64,000 nt of DNA from Desulfobacteraceae bacterium 4572_130 (GCA_002084425.1 NBLN01000003.1:1-64000), one strand, 5' to 3'; positions 9,201 to 18,635 are shown, counted from the first letter of the stretch. Made by a program: numbers and translations. Notes: generated from the letters alone by a model not told the origin.

Positions 9201-10175
9201 TCAATAAATTGACAACAACTCTTTGGCAGCCCTTGAAGGTGAAATTTCTTCCTTTGTAACATTTTTAACAAGTTTAGGAATTTTTGCTGCTATATCGTTA
9301 TTTCCCCAAAATCTTGTTTTAAGTTCTTCATTAATAATGTTCCACATCCAATCAACAGCCTGCTTTTTACGCTTTTGTTCAAATTCCCCTGTTTTCTGCA
9401 TTTTATTTTTATGCTTAAGAACTGTTTCCCAAACCTTTTGAGTTCCTTTTTCTATAATTGAGCTGCATGTTAAAACCGGGGGTCTCCAAGTTGGAGATTC
9501 AGGAGAAATCATGTGCATGGCAATATCAAATTCCTGCCTTGCCTTTTCAGCCCTTTGTATATTATCTCCATCAGCTTTATTAATAACAAGGGCATCAGCA
9601 ATTTCAAGAACTCCTTTTTTTATTCCTTGGAGCTCATCTCCTGCACCTGATATCATTAAAACCAGAAAAAAATCAACCATAGTTGCAACCATTGTTTCAG
9701 ACTGCCCAACTCCCATAGTTTCCACTAAAATCACATCATAGCCTGCTGCTTCACAAACAAGCATAATTTCACGGGTTTTTGAAGCAACTCCTCCAAGAGT
9801 ATCTCCAGAAGGTGAAGGTCTGATAAATGCATTGTCATGGCAGGAAAGTTGTTCCATGCGGGTTTTATCACCAAGAATACTTCCTCCGCTTCTTTTACTG
9901 GAAGGATCAACAGCAAGTACAGCAACTTTATGACCCTTTTGAGCCAAATCAAGCCCAAGACTTTCTATAAAAGTACTTTTTCCAACTCCTGGAACTCCTG
10001 TTATTCCCAGACGCACAGATTTTCCTGTATTTTGAAGAAGTTTTTCAATTACCTTATCTGCTATTTGCCTGTGTTCTGGCAAAGAGCTTTCAATTAAAGT
10101 AATTGTTTTGGCAATAATCCGCCTGTTTTTTTTAACAACTCCATTAAGATAAAAATTATAATCATTTATATTCAT
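9201..10175 (-). CDS. meaB: Methylmalonyl-CoA mutase-associated GTPase MeaB
   Basis: G-protein chaperone that gates cofactor loading of methylmalonyl-CoA mutase and protects it from inactivation (ArgK/MeaB family). In the 324-aa protein the Walker A is GVPGVGKSTFI (about residue 59), followed by AVDPSSKRSGGSILGDKTRM, VETMGVGQSE (switch) and LVINKADGDN (base specificity). Family length is about 320-340 aa. The mutase gene lies about 1 kb upstream on the same strand, separated by toxin-antitoxin genes, which supports the assignment. No clear ribosome-binding site is visible. Confidence 0.94.
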   Translation of the reverse strand: MNINDYNFYLNGVVKKNRRIIAKTITLIESSLPEHRQIADKVIEKLLQNTGKSVRLGITGVPGVGKSTFIESLGLDLAQKGHKVAVLAVDPSSKRSGGSILGDKTRMEQLSCHDNAFIRPSPSGDTLGGVASKTREIMLVCEAAGYDVILVETMGVGQSETMVATMVDFFLVLMISGAGDELQGIKKGVLEIADALVINKADGDNIQRAEKARQEFDIAMHMISPESPTWRPPVLTCSSIIEKGTQKVWETVLKHKNKMQKTGEFEQKRKKQAVDWMWNIINEELKTRFWGNNDIAAKIPKLVKNVTKEEISPSRAAKELLSIY

Positions 10176-10277
10176 AATTTTAAACTTTTTATAACAATTA
10201 AGTTTAATGATAATTGCTTTAACAATTTTATAATAATTTGCTAGCTTTTTTTGTAATATTAATAAAATAGCTCAATC

Positions 10278-10478
10278 CTATAGACCTTTTTGAATTTCTT
10301 GAACAGCTTGTTCAAAAGGAATTGTTTCAAGATTCTCAGATTTTGCCTGATCATAGGCTTTAATATCTTCAAGCTCTTCAATGTATTCTAATATAGTTTT
10401 CCACTTGGAATAAGGAATAACAACAGATTTTTTATGTTGCTGTTCATTAACAATATATTCAGGATTTATAGACAACAT
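10278..10478 (-). CDS. Small antitoxin-like protein without an adjacent toxin
   Basis: A 66-aa protein. The N-terminus (MLSINPEYIVNEQQHKKSVV, then PYSKW) and a conserved tail (IEELEDIKAYDQAK, then PFEQAVQEI) resemble the antitoxins that accompany RelE/ParE toxins. The expected toxin would follow directly, but the next gene is meaB, 102 bp away, and I find no toxin-like frame in between. It may be an orphan left after toxin loss, or an antitoxin acting on a toxin elsewhere. It is not part of the nearby HicAB pair. Confidence 0.7.
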   Translation of the reverse strand: MLSINPEYIVNEQQHKKSVVIPYSKWKTILEYIEELEDIKAYDQAKSENLETIPFEQAVQEIQKGL

Positions 10479-10540
10479 TTTGCATGATCCTTTTTGTTAA
10501 ATTTTTTCTTGCCCTTGTTCTAACTAACAGTTAATAGCTA

Positions 10541-10607
10541 TTAATCAGTATTTCAAAGTTTTGAAAAAATATTACAACAAGTAGATAGACAATTTTTTAC
10601 AATACTA
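10541..10607 (+). repeat. Partial repeat A, right part
   Basis: The sequence CAGTATTTCAAAGTTTTGAA followed by an A-run and TATTAC matches the right half of family A copies (compare 11162-11190). The left half is missing. Confidence 0.4.
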
Positions 10608-10820
10608 TTAAACACTTGCTTCAATATAACGAGAATAAGAACATGGTCTTGGTTTGATTTGCTTTTCTAATTCCAATCCTTTTAAATGAAAATCTATTGC
10701 TTCTTTCATATTTTTTTCTGTTTCTGCTTTTGTTCTGCCTGTTGCAATACAACCTTCTATATCTGGTGAATATGCAGAAAATCCTGTTTTTGTTCTTTCT
10801 ATTATAGTTAGATATTTCAT
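10608..10820 (-). CDS. hicB: HicB-family antitoxin
   Basis: A 70-aa protein with the degenerate RNase H-like HicB fold: KYLTIIERTKTGFSAYSPDI, then GCIATGRTKAETEKNM and KEAIDFHLKGL. It neutralises the HicA mRNA interferase and usually represses its operon. It starts inside the end of hicA (ATGA overlap of 4 bp), a typical HicA-HicB arrangement. No C-terminal DNA-binding domain is present, so it is a short HicB. Confidence 0.88.
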   Translation of the reverse strand: MKYLTIIERTKTGFSAYSPDIEGCIATGRTKAETEKNMKEAIDFHLKGLELEKQIKPRPCSYSRYIEASV

Positions 10821-11005
10821 TTTCCCAACCTTGCTTGTTTTAAAATATTATTTTCAGTTCCTTTTGCTAAATCATCATTTGGTTTTCCTGCTAGTGTTAC
10901 TAAACCAGTTTTATTAGAATGTTTTAATTGACGATGGCTTCCTTTTATCCTCACAATATACCAGCCATCTTCTAAAAGCATTTTAAGAATTTTTTTAATT
11001 TTCAT
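10817..11005 (-). CDS. hicA: HicA-family mRNA interferase toxin
   Basis: A 62-aa protein with the double-stranded-RNA-binding-like HicA fold. The key segment is VRIKGSHRQLKH, with the catalytic His after GS, followed by LAKGTENNILKQARL at the C-terminus. The family cleaves mRNA independently of translation when free of HicB. It is first in the hicAB unit, between the methylmalonyl-CoA mutase and meaB genes. Length and catalytic His look intact. Confidence 0.88.
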   Translation of the reverse strand: MKIKKILKMLLEDGWYIVRIKGSHRQLKHSNKTGLVTLAGKPNDDLAKGTENNILKQARLGK

Positions 11006-11109
11006 ACTACAACATTTTCTCTATATGTAATACATATTGGCTTAAAGATTTATATATTAAAATTGAAAAATTCATAAAAATCCGAATTTAAAACACAAAT
11101 GGCTAAGTA

Positions 11110-11223
11110 AAAAGCTTTATCTACAAGGCGTAATATTTTTTTAAGAATGAAGTCATACATTCAGTATTTCAAAGTCTTAAAAAAATCTATAGCGCAGTAT
11201 ATAAAGGAATTTTACGACGCCAT
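11110..11223 (+). repeat. Dispersed repeat A with terminal ATGGCGTCGTAAAA end
   Basis: Bases 11110-11193 align block by block with the copies at 6661 and 18636. The right end at 11210-11223 is TTTTACGACGCCAT, the same terminal sequence as in the 43228-43373 element. This end lies within 4 bp of the stop codon of the mutase gene. Confidence 0.6.
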
Positions 11224-13347
11224 TTAAGCGCCAATTGCTTTTAGGGTCCTGTTTGCAGAATCTGTTACAACAGTTCCTGGTCCAAAAATATCAGATGCTC
11301 CTGCATTTGTTAAGAAATCATAATCTTTAGGTGGAATAATTCCTCCAACAACAACTTTTATATCTTCTGCACCTTGTTTTTTTAATTCTTTAATTAATGA
11401 TGGCACAAGGGTTTTATGGCCTGCTGCCAGACTTGAAACTCCAATAATATGAACATCATTTTCAACAGCCATTTTTGCAGCTTCAATAGGTGTTTGAAAC
11501 ATTGGGCTTATATCAACATCAAATCCAAAATCAGCATATGCAGTAGCAATAACTTTTACACCTCTATCATGGCCGTCTTGTCCCATTTTAGTTAAAAATA
11601 TTCTTGGTCTTCTTCCTGTTTTCTTTTCAAAATCCTTTGACCGTTGTCGCAAAGATTCTAAAATCTCGCTATCACCACATTCTGCTGCATAAACACCTGA
11701 AATACACTGGGTTGTAGCTACAAATCTGTTAAATACTTTTTCCATAGCATCAGATATCTCCCCTACAGTTGCCCTTGCCCTTACAGCAGGCAGACAAGCA
11801 TTAAGAAGGTTTTCATTGTTTTCTGCTGCATTTGTAATATCATTTAAGGTTTTTTGAACAAGATTTTCATCACGATTTTGTTTAATTTCATTAAGTCTTT
11901 GAATCTGCTCAACACGAATATCATCAGAAACTTCAAGAACATCAAGAGGTGTTTCATCTTCAATTGTATATTTATTAACACCAACAATAACATCTTTGCC
12001 TTGGTCAATTCTAGCCTGCCTTTTTGCTGAAACTTCTTCAATCCGCATTTTTGGCATACCTGTTTCAATTGCCTTTGCCATGCCGCCAAGGTCATCAATT
12101 TCCTTTATAATTTCCCTTACTTTATCAATTATATTTTGAGTTAAGGATTCTACATAATAGGAACCTCCCAAAGGATCCACAACACTGCATACATTTGATT
12201 CTTCCTGAACTATTATCTGGGTATTTCTTGCAACTCTTGCAGAAGTTTCCGTTGGAAGTCCAACAGCTTCATCAAAGGAATTAGTATGAAGGGACTGGGT
12301 TCCACCAAGAACAGCAGACATGCACTCTAATGTTGTTCTTATAATATTATTATAGGGATCCTGCTGAGCAAGAGACCATCCAGAAGTCTGACAATGAGTT
12401 CTAAGCATTTTAGATTTTGGATTTTTTGGATTAAATCTTTGCATAAGCTCTGCCCATAAAAATCTTGCAGCTCTAAGCATTGCAGCATCCATGAAAAAAT
12501 TCATGCCAATCCCAAAAAAGAAGGAAAGTCGTGGAGCAAAATCATCAACATTAAGCCCTGCTTCAATAGCTGCTTTTACATATTCCACACCATCTGCCAA
12601 AGTAAAAGCTGTTTGAAGTACTGAATCAGCTCCTGCTTCCATCATGTGATATCCACTTATGCTGATTGTATTAAATTTAGGCATATTCTGGGAACAAAAC
12701 CCTATTATATCTGATACAATTCTCATGGAAGGTTTAGGAGGATAAATATATGTGTTTCTTGTAAGGTATTCCTTTAAAATATCATTTTGAATTGTGCCAG
12801 TAAGTTGTTCATGTTTTACGCCTTGCTCTTCTGCTGCAACAATATATCCAGCTAGAATAGGAAGAACAGCTCCATTCATGGTCATGGAAACAGACATTTT
12901 ATCCAAGGGAATTTGATCAAAAAGAATTTTCATGTCTTCAACAGAATCAACAGCAACTCCTGCTTTTCCTACATCTCCTGTAACTCTTGGATGATCTGAA
13001 TCATATCCACGGTGAGTTGCAAGATCAAACGCTACAGAAAGTCCTTTTTGACCTGCTGCAAGATTTTTTCGATAAAATTCATTAGATTCCTTTGCAGTGG
13101 AAAATCCAGCATATTGTCTAATTGTCCAGGGTCTTCCTGTGTACATAGTAGCCCTTGGACCTCGAACAAAGGGATCAAATCCTGGAAGACAATTTAAAAA
13201 CTCAACTTTTTCAAGATCTTCAGCAGTATATAAAGGCTTTATTTTAATGCCTTCTGGAGTGTTTGTTTCAATGGATTCAAAGGGTTTTCCCCTTAATTCT
13301 TTTTCAGCAGTTTTTTTCCATGTGTTGACATCTGGCTTTTGTGACAT
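11224..13347 (-). CDS. scpA: Methylmalonyl-CoA mutase, large (catalytic) subunit
   Basis: Coenzyme-B12 enzyme that interconverts (R)-methylmalonyl-CoA and succinyl-CoA. The 707-aa protein combines the TIM-barrel catalytic part ([26 protein letters not shown]) with a C-terminal cobalamin domain carrying the base-off motif [11 protein letters not shown] (DxHxxG, around residue 590). Family length is about 700-730 aa. A single full-length chain without an adjacent small subunit suggests a homodimer like human or E. coli mutase. An AAGGAA site precedes the ATG. With meaB, epimerase and sucCD nearby it forms the propionyl-CoA/succinyl-CoA branch. Confidence 0.96.
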   Translation of the reverse strand: MSQKPDVNTWKKTAEKELRGKPFESIETNTPEGIKIKPLYTAEDLEKVEFLNCLPGFDPFVRGPRATMYTGRPWTIRQYAGFSTAKESNEFYRKNLAAGQKGLSVAFDLATHRGYDSDHPRVTGDVGKAGVAVDSVEDMKILFDQIPLDKMSVSMTMNGAVLPILAGYIVAAEEQGVKHEQLTGTIQNDILKEYLTRNTYIYPPKPSMRIVSDIIGFCSQNMPKFNTISISGYHMMEAGADSVLQTAFTLADGVEYVKAAIEAGLNVDDFAPRLSFFFGIGMNFFMDAAMLRAARFLWAELMQRFNPKNPKSKMLRTHCQTSGWSLAQQDPYNNIIRTTLECMSAVLGGTQSLHTNSFDEAVGLPTETSARVARNTQIIVQEESNVCSVVDPLGGSYYVESLTQNIIDKVREIIKEIDDLGGMAKAIETGMPKMRIEEVSAKRQARIDQGKDVIVGVNKYTIEDETPLDVLEVSDDIRVEQIQRLNEIKQNRDENLVQKTLNDITNAAENNENLLNACLPAVRARATVGEISDAMEKVFNRFVATTQCISGVYAAECGDSEILESLRQRSKDFEKKTGRRPRIFLTKMGQDGHDRGVKVIATAYADFGFDVDISPMFQTPIEAAKMAVENDVHIIGVSSLAAGHKTLVPSLIKELKKQGAEDIKVVVGGIIPPKDYDFLTNAGASDIFGPGTVVTDSANRTLKAIGA

Positions 13348-13621
13348 ATTAAATTCCTTTTACATTTATATTGTTAATAGATTTATTTATAGAATTTTTA
13401 TAATTTAATTAATTCAAATGTAACTATTTAAAATTATATTTGCCTTTACCATAAAAGGTATAAAGAACATAAAGTTTAAAAATAAATATTTTTATGTTTT
13501 TCATATATTTTAATACTTGTGTAATTATATTTTCTCTGGAGAATTTATATTGGATTAAATGCAATAAAACCCAACAAAACTCAATATTTTATTCTAAAGT
13601 ACAAAATTATCTATGGATAGC

Positions 13622-13665
13622 TACAATATATGGTAAGTTATTGTCAAGTGATACTATATATTGTA
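13622..13665 (-). promoter_or_regulatory. Inverted-repeat promoter/operator upstream of methylmalonyl-CoA mutase
   Basis: On the minus strand: half-site TACAATATA, then TAG, a -35-like TTGACA (13642-13647), N2-ACTT-N4, and half-site TATATTGTA. The same arrangement is found upstream of gapA at 41942-41990. The half-sites form a 9-bp inverted repeat around the TTGACA, suggesting a dimeric regulator on a promoter. It is about 275 bp upstream of the mutase start. The -10 box is not clear. Confidence 0.55.
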
Positions 13666-13746
13666 TTTTGATAGGTTTTCTTTTTAATATCATAACATCT
13701 TATCAAATATTTTATGATTTATAAATTATCAGGTTGTTTTATAAAC

Positions 13747-13776
13747 AAAAGGGCAACCACAAAGGATTGCCCCTAT
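13747..13776 (-). terminator. Rho-independent terminator of the epimerase gene
   Basis: GGGCAA with TTGCCC plus an inner CC/GG pair around a short loop; on the minus strand it is followed by TTTTGTTTAT. It lies about 90 bp past the mce stop codon. Confidence 0.7.
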
Positions 13777-13862
13777 ATTATCTTTATCTGTTTATTCTAA
13801 CCATTAACTTGTAATTCATAAATTTTTTACTTCTTAATTCTACTTTAACAACTTGTTAAGCT

Positions 13863-14267
13863 CTAATCTCTTTGGCACAATTCAACAAGAACTCCACCAG
13901 TAGCTTTTGGATGAAGAAAGGCAATTTTTGCACCACCTGCACCAATACGAGGTTTTTGATCAATAAGCCGAACTCCTTTATCTTTTAATTCCTGTAAAGA
14001 TTCTTCAATGTTTTCAACTCGAAAAGCAATATGCTGCATTCCCTGTCCTTTTTTTTCAATATATTTTGCAACAGGTCCATCAGGAGATGTTGATTCCAAA
14101 AGCTCAACTTCACTTTCCCCAACAGGAAAAAAAGCAGTTGTTACTTTTTGAGCTTCAACAGTTTCCTTGCCGGCAAAATCCAATCCAAGAATATCTGTCC
14201 AAAAATTCTTTCCTTCATTAATACTGTTTACCGCAATTCCCAAATGATCAATTTTTAATATTTTCAT
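13863..14267 (-). CDS. mce: Methylmalonyl-CoA epimerase
   Basis: Glyoxalase/VOC-fold enzyme that interconverts (S)- and (R)-methylmalonyl-CoA ahead of the mutase. The 134-aa protein begins LKIDHLGIAVNSINEG, where DHLGIAV carries a metal-ligand His, followed by VELLESTSPDGPVAKY, GQGMQHIAFRVENI (second His) and a C-terminal GGVLVELCQ (Glu ligand). Length is typical. A GGAGG site precedes the ATG. It is upstream of the mutase on the same strand but separated by a terminator and a new promoter. Confidence 0.94.
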   Translation of the reverse strand: MKILKIDHLGIAVNSINEGKNFWTDILGLDFAGKETVEAQKVTTAFFPVGESEVELLESTSPDGPVAKYIEKKGQGMQHIAFRVENIEESLQELKDKGVRLIDQKPRIGAGGAKIAFLHPKATGGVLVELCQRD

Positions 14268-14470
14268 TTGTCCTCCAAATTTTATTAATTATTTTTTTCA
14301 TTTTTAAAAAATAAAAATGCTTTAATGAACAAATAATGTCAATAAAAATTAAAGCAAAACAATAGATAGACTATTTTACAAAAATATAAAAAAAAAGCGT
14401 TTTCAAAGTCAATTGCATCATAAGAACAACCTTGAGAAACACTTTTTTTATGCTCATATTTATATTACAT

Positions 14471-14519
14471 AAAAGATTTTGCAGGCATTTTTTTTATAAA
14501 CAATACCCGCAAAACCTTT
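14471..14519 (-). terminator. Terminator downstream of dctP
   Basis: An imperfect stem of about 18 bp on the minus strand (AAAGGTTTTGCGGGTATT pairing with AATGCCTGCAAAATCTTTT, including G-U pairs) with an A/T loop and a T-rich end. It lies 30 bp past the dctP stop codon. Confidence 0.6.
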
Positions 14520-14549
14520 GTGTAATTTATAATTAAACAGTTTATAATT

Positions 14550-15650
14550 CTAAGATTTCAATTTTATTTTTTCTGCTATTAGTTGATGATAAGCAGCTTC
14601 GGAAAATTGTCCCCATGCACCAATGCGTTTTTGAAAAGCTTTAAAAGCTTGATTAACTTTTTTTGACATAAGGTCTTTTTTAGCTTCTTCTTCCAATGTT
14701 TCCTTTGCAAGTTTTCTTAATGTTGCCATAATTTCATTGGAAAATTTGTACATTTTTGTGCCGCCAGCAAGAATTTTTTCCAAATATTCACCATTATTTG
14801 CCTCAAATTCTGAAAGCTGCCACACATTTGTTTGGGCTGCACAGGCATCAAGTATCATTTGCAAATGTTTTGGCATGGATTCATATACTTTTTTGTTAAA
14901 CATTATTTCTAATACTGTTCCTGGCTCATGCCAACCTGGAAAATAATAATATTTAGCAGCTTTAGGAAGACCCAGCCTATGATCATGATAAGGACCAACC
15001 CATTCTGTTGCATCTATAACTCCTCTTTCAAGATTTGTAAAAATTTCACCTCCTGGAGAAAGAGTTACTGTACCGCCAGCTTTGGCAAATACTTTTCCCC
15101 CAAGACCTGGTATGCGCATTTTAAGGCCCTTAAAATCTGCCATAGTATTAATTTTTTTATTAAACCAGCCACCCATTTGTACGCCTGTATTTCCTATGGG
15201 ACGGGGAATTAAATTAAAAGGAGCATAGACTTCTTCCCATAATTTTAATCCTCCACCACTATAAAACCAAGCATTCATTCCTTGGGCATTTAATCCAAAG
15301 GGAACAGCTGCAAACCATTGTGCAGCTCTTACTTTTCCTGCCCAATAATAGGATGCACCACTTCCCACTTCCACGGTACCATCGGAAACCGCTTGAAATG
15401 TCTGCATAGCTGGAACAAGTTCTCCAGCAGCAAAAGTCTGAATATTTATCTGTCCTTCTGAAGCAATTTTAACTCTTTTAGCAAAATTTTCTAGACCAAT
15501 TTGAAATACTGGAAATTTAGGAGGCCATGTTGAAACCATTTTTAAATTGTACTTTTTCTTTGCAAGAACAGATGGCACAGCAACAGCTGTTGAAGCTGCC
15601 AGAGCAGCAGTACCAAAAGCTGCTTTTTTAAGAAAATTACGTCTTTTCAT
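14550..15650 (-). CDS. dctP: TRAP transporter periplasmic solute-binding protein (DctP/TakP-like)
   Basis: Binds an organic acid in the periplasm and delivers it to the DctQM permease. The 366-aa protein starts with a twin-arginine signal (MKRRNFLKKAAFG, then an Ala-rich segment ending SVLAKK), so it is probably Tat-exported. It resembles the TakP subgroup (2-oxo acids): WPPKFPVFQIGLENFAKR, LKMRIPGLGGKVF with the family's carboxylate-binding Arg, and ATEWVGPYHDHRLGL. The exact ligand cannot be read from sequence. An AAGGAG site precedes the ATG. Last gene of the dctQ-dctM-dctP unit, 56 bp after dctM. Confidence 0.9.
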   Translation of the reverse strand: MKRRNFLKKAAFGTAALAASTAVAVPSVLAKKKYNLKMVSTWPPKFPVFQIGLENFAKRVKIASEGQINIQTFAAGELVPAMQTFQAVSDGTVEVGSGASYYWAGKVRAAQWFAAVPFGLNAQGMNAWFYSGGGLKLWEEVYAPFNLIPRPIGNTGVQMGGWFNKKINTMADFKGLKMRIPGLGGKVFAKAGGTVTLSPGGEIFTNLERGVIDATEWVGPYHDHRLGLPKAAKYYYFPGWHEPGTVLEIMFNKKVYESMPKHLQMILDACAAQTNVWQLSEFEANNGEYLEKILAGGTKMYKFSNEIMATLRKLAKETLEEEAKKDLMSKKVNQAFKAFQKRIGAWGQFSEAAYHQLIAEKIKLKS

Positions 15651-15706
15651 AAAAATTCTCCTTTAAATTAAGTTAAAAGCCTAGGCTTTTTCTAAACAAA
15701 TCTTTT

Positions 15707-17032
15707 TTATCCACCAAAAACAACCTTGGGAAACCATGTTGCAAGTGATGGAAAAAAAATAATTAAAAGCATTCCAATTAATTGGAGCAATACAAAGGGA
15801 ATTACTCCACGATAAATATGTGCGGTTTTGATTTCCTTTGGAGTTACTGCTTTAAGATAAAATAATGAAAAACCAAAAGGAGGTGTTAAAAATGAAGTTT
15901 GAAGATTTACAGCAAGTAATATACAAAACCAAACAGGATCAAAACCAAATTCAATCATAATTGGTGCAAGAACTGGCACATGTATAAAAATAATTTCAAT
16001 AAAATCCAGAAAAAAACCTATGAAAAATATAACAGCAAGAACAATTGCTAAAACCATTCCATAACTATGTTTTTCACCAATAAGAGTTAAAAAGTCCCTT
16101 ACAATTGTATCTCCTCCAAGACCTCTAAAAACAAGACCAAACAACGCTGCTCCACATAATATAATAAAAACCATGCAAGTAAGAACCATGGTTGTTTCCA
16201 TAACTTCTTTTAATATTTTTATATTAAATTTACGGTTTAAAATAGTAAGAATTATAGCACCAACAGCACCAACTGCAGCAGCTTCCGTGGGAGATGCTAT
16301 GCCGGCAAATATGGAACCAAGAACTGCAATCATTAAAAAAAGAGGGGGCACCATAGAAATCATAACCTGAGCAAAAAGTTTTTTTCCTACAAGGTCTCCA
16401 ATATCTTTTTTTGAAATTGCCGGAGCACTTTCTGGATTTAAATATCCTGCAATAAAAATATAAACAATATAAAGACCAACCAGAATCAGCCCTGGAATAA
16501 GAGCTCCCATAAAAAGATCTCCAACAGAAACTCCAACTATATCTCCTATTAAAACAAGAACTATGCTGGGAGGAATTATCTGTCCAAGGGTTCCAGATGC
16601 TGCAACTGTTCCACATGCCATTTCTTTAGAATATCCTCTACGCAACATTGTTGGAACAGCAAGAAGTCCCATTGTTACAACAGTTGCACCAACAATTCCA
16701 GTTGATGCACCAAGAAGAGCGCCAACCACAACAACAGATGCAGCAAGCCCGCCTTTTATGCGCCCCATAAGAATACCCATTGTATCAAGCAATTTATCAG
16801 CAAGCCCGGATCTTTCAAGCATTACACCCATAAAAACAAAAAGTGGAACAGCCATAAGAGTAACATTGCTCATTCTGCCCCACACACGAAGAGGCAAAAG
16901 ATTAAAAAAATCCCATCCAAAACCTATTACACCAAAAACCATGGCAACACCGCCTAAGGTAAATGTAACAGGAAAACCGAACATAAGAAAAATAGACATC
17001 ACCAAAAACATCCAGACACTTAAATATTCCAT
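15707..17032 (-). CDS. dctM: TRAP transporter large permease subunit (DctM)
   Basis: Na+-dependent permease with about 12 hydrophobic segments, 441 aa. Family motifs include FGFPVTFTLGG near the N-terminus, VPLFVFMGVMLERSGLADKL, GIVGATVVTMGLLAVPTML, IIPPSIVLVLIGD, and a final TPPFGFSLFYLKAV. It starts 1 bp past the dctQ stop, with the ribosome-binding site inside the dctQ end, so the two are translationally coupled. Confidence 0.93.
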   Translation of the reverse strand: MEYLSVWMFLVMSIFLMFGFPVTFTLGGVAMVFGVIGFGWDFFNLLPLRVWGRMSNVTLMAVPLFVFMGVMLERSGLADKLLDTMGILMGRIKGGLAASVVVVGALLGASTGIVGATVVTMGLLAVPTMLRRGYSKEMACGTVAASGTLGQIIPPSIVLVLIGDIVGVSVGDLFMGALIPGLILVGLYIVYIFIAGYLNPESAPAISKKDIGDLVGKKLFAQVMISMVPPLFLMIAVLGSIFAGIASPTEAAAVGAVGAIILTILNRKFNIKILKEVMETTMVLTCMVFIILCGAALFGLVFRGLGGDTIVRDFLTLIGEKHSYGMVLAIVLAVIFFIGFFLDFIEIIFIHVPVLAPIMIEFGFDPVWFCILLAVNLQTSFLTPPFGFSLFYLKAVTPKEIKTAHIYRGVIPFVLLQLIGMLLIIFFPSLATWFPKVVFGG

Positions 17033-17033
17033 T

Positions 17034-17573
17034 TTATTTATTATCCTTTGAAATGTCTTTGTTCATAGGTAAATCAAGAATATTATAAAAACTTTTTATA
17101 CCAAGGGATATTCCCTGTAAAAGAATAAGAAAATAGCCTAAAGGAATACATCCTTTTAATAAAAAACGAAAAGGGATACCACCGGGATTAGGAGAGACTT
17201 CCATTATTGCAAAGGACTTTATGGCAAAGGGCAAAGAAGTTTTAATAAATAACACACAACTTGGAACAAGAAAAAATAATACCCCAAAAAAATCTATCCA
17301 TGCTTTTCCTTTTTTACTAAATCCACCATAAAATACTTCTACTCTTACATGTCCATCTTTTTTTAGAGTGTAGCCTGCACCCATAAGAAAAATAAATGCG
17401 AAAATATGCCATTCTAATTCCTGAGTAAAAACATAGGATGTATTAAAAAAATATCTCATAACAACATCAGTAAAAGTAACTATAATAAGTAAAAGAGTAG
17501 TCCAAGAGACAAATTTACCAACCTTTTCGTTTATGGCATCAACTGTTAAGCTGAATTTATAAAAAAAGCTCAT
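17034..17573 (-). CDS. dctQ: TRAP transporter small permease subunit (DctQ)
   Basis: A 179-aa membrane protein with four hydrophobic segments. It carries the DctQ signature YVFTQELEWHIFAFIFLMGA and KKDGHVRVEVFY, and an N-terminal VGKFVSWTTLLLII. It pairs with DctM to form the transport unit. First gene of the TRAP operon; no strong ribosome-binding site is visible before the ATG. Confidence 0.9.
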   Translation of the reverse strand: MSFFYKFSLTVDAINEKVGKFVSWTTLLLIIVTFTDVVMRYFFNTSYVFTQELEWHIFAFIFLMGAGYTLKKDGHVRVEVFYGGFSKKGKAWIDFFGVLFFLVPSCVLFIKTSLPFAIKSFAIMEVSPNPGGIPFRFLLKGCIPLGYFLILLQGISLGIKSFYNILDLPMNKDISKDNK

Positions 17574-17694
17574 AATAAAATAATCCTATATTTAATGGTG
17601 TTGTAACAAAATCTATTTATTATATTCCTTAACATATCTCCTTAAAAATCAATTTTTTTGATATCAAAGATGTCAAGACATTGGTTTGAAAAAT

Positions 17695-18576
17695 TTAAAG
17701 GTCAAAAGGTGTTAAGCTTTCATAACCTGTTTCTGTTACAAGAATTGTTTGTTCAAACTGGGCTGATAAAGACCCATCATTTGTAACAGCTGTCCATTTA
17801 TCTTTAAGAATATAAAGATCTTTTTTCCCAAGATTAATCATTGGCTCAATTGTAAAAACCATACCTTGTACAAGTTTTAAGCCCCTATCTTTTTCCCCAA
17901 AATGAGGCACCTGAGGTGGTTCATGGAATTTAACCCCAACCCCATGTCCAACAAAATCCCGCACAACTGAACAATTCTGTGCTTCAGCATAAGATTGTAT
18001 TGCAAACCCAATATCTCCCAAAGTTGCATTAGGCTTTACTATTTCTATTCCACGCCTTAAAGATTCCCTTGCTATATTAACAATTTTTTGACCATCTTTT
18101 GTTGGAGTACCCACAAAAAATGTTTTACTTGCATCAGCATAAAAACCATTAAGAATTGGAGTAATATCAATATTTACAATATCACCATCCTTTAAAATAA
18201 GATTGCCTGGAATGCCATGACATATAACATCATTAACTGACACACACACACTTTTAGGAAATCCGCGATAATTTAAAGTTGCAGGAACAGCATTTGCTTT
18301 TATTATTTTTTCATGAACAAAAGTATTAATATCATCAGTTTTAAGACCAGGAGCCAGCAAATTTTCAACTTCATCCATTATACTAAGAAGAAGCTTTCCA
18401 GACTTTTTAATTCCATCTATTTGATAAGGTTCTTTAAGAATTATATTATATTTTTTTTGATATTCTTCTTTAAGATGCAAATTATTATTTTGAGAATCTA
18501 AGCAGCAACTTTTATATTTTTTCCCTGACTTACAAGGACATAAAGCATTTCTTCCAATTTTTGTTTTTTTTCCCAT
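17695..18576 (-). CDS. map: Type I methionine aminopeptidase with N-terminal SEC-C zinc motif
   Basis: Removes the initiator Met from nascent proteins. The 293-aa protein carries a SEC-C motif (IGRNALCPCKSGKKYKSCC, residues 7-25), a zinc knuckle also found at the SecA C-terminus and probably directing it to ribosomes. The pita-bread domain follows: VNIDITPILNGFYADAS supplies two metal-ligand Asp, GHGVGVKFHEPP one His, FTIEPMI one Glu and FEQTILVT one Glu. The extension accounts for the extra length over the roughly 250-aa minimal enzyme. Confidence 0.95.
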   Translation of the reverse strand: MGKKTKIGRNALCPCKSGKKYKSCCLDSQNNNLHLKEEYQKKYNIILKEPYQIDGIKKSGKLLLSIMDEVENLLAPGLKTDDINTFVHEKIIKANAVPATLNYRGFPKSVCVSVNDVICHGIPGNLILKDGDIVNIDITPILNGFYADASKTFFVGTPTKDGQKIVNIARESLRRGIEIVKPNATLGDIGFAIQSYAEAQNCSVVRDFVGHGVGVKFHEPPQVPHFGEKDRGLKLVQGMVFTIEPMINLGKKDLYILKDKWTAVTNDGSLSAQFEQTILVTETGYESLTPFDL

Positions 18577-18635
18577 AAATACTTAACTCCAAATAAATAT
18601 CCATCTATTCCTAAAAAGTTAAAATCTAAACACCT

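Larger units (their letters stand above)
13348..13862. other. Intergenic region between the mutase and epimerase genes
   Basis: 515 bp. It holds an inverted-repeat promoter/operator (13622-13665) facing the mutase and a terminator (13747-13776) for the epimerase. A 76-codon plus-strand frame at 13494-13724 has low-complexity composition and spans the operator, so I do not call it. Confidence 0.6.

Noticed and set aside
13494-13724. 76-aa plus-strand frame upstream of the mutase
   Set aside because: Composition is typical of A/T-rich noncoding DNA and it overlaps the inverted-repeat operator. There is no ribosome-binding site.
16230-16616. 128-aa frame on the minus strand
   Set aside because: It is a shadow of dctM in another frame, with an improbable Cys/Ser/Tyr/Trp-rich composition.
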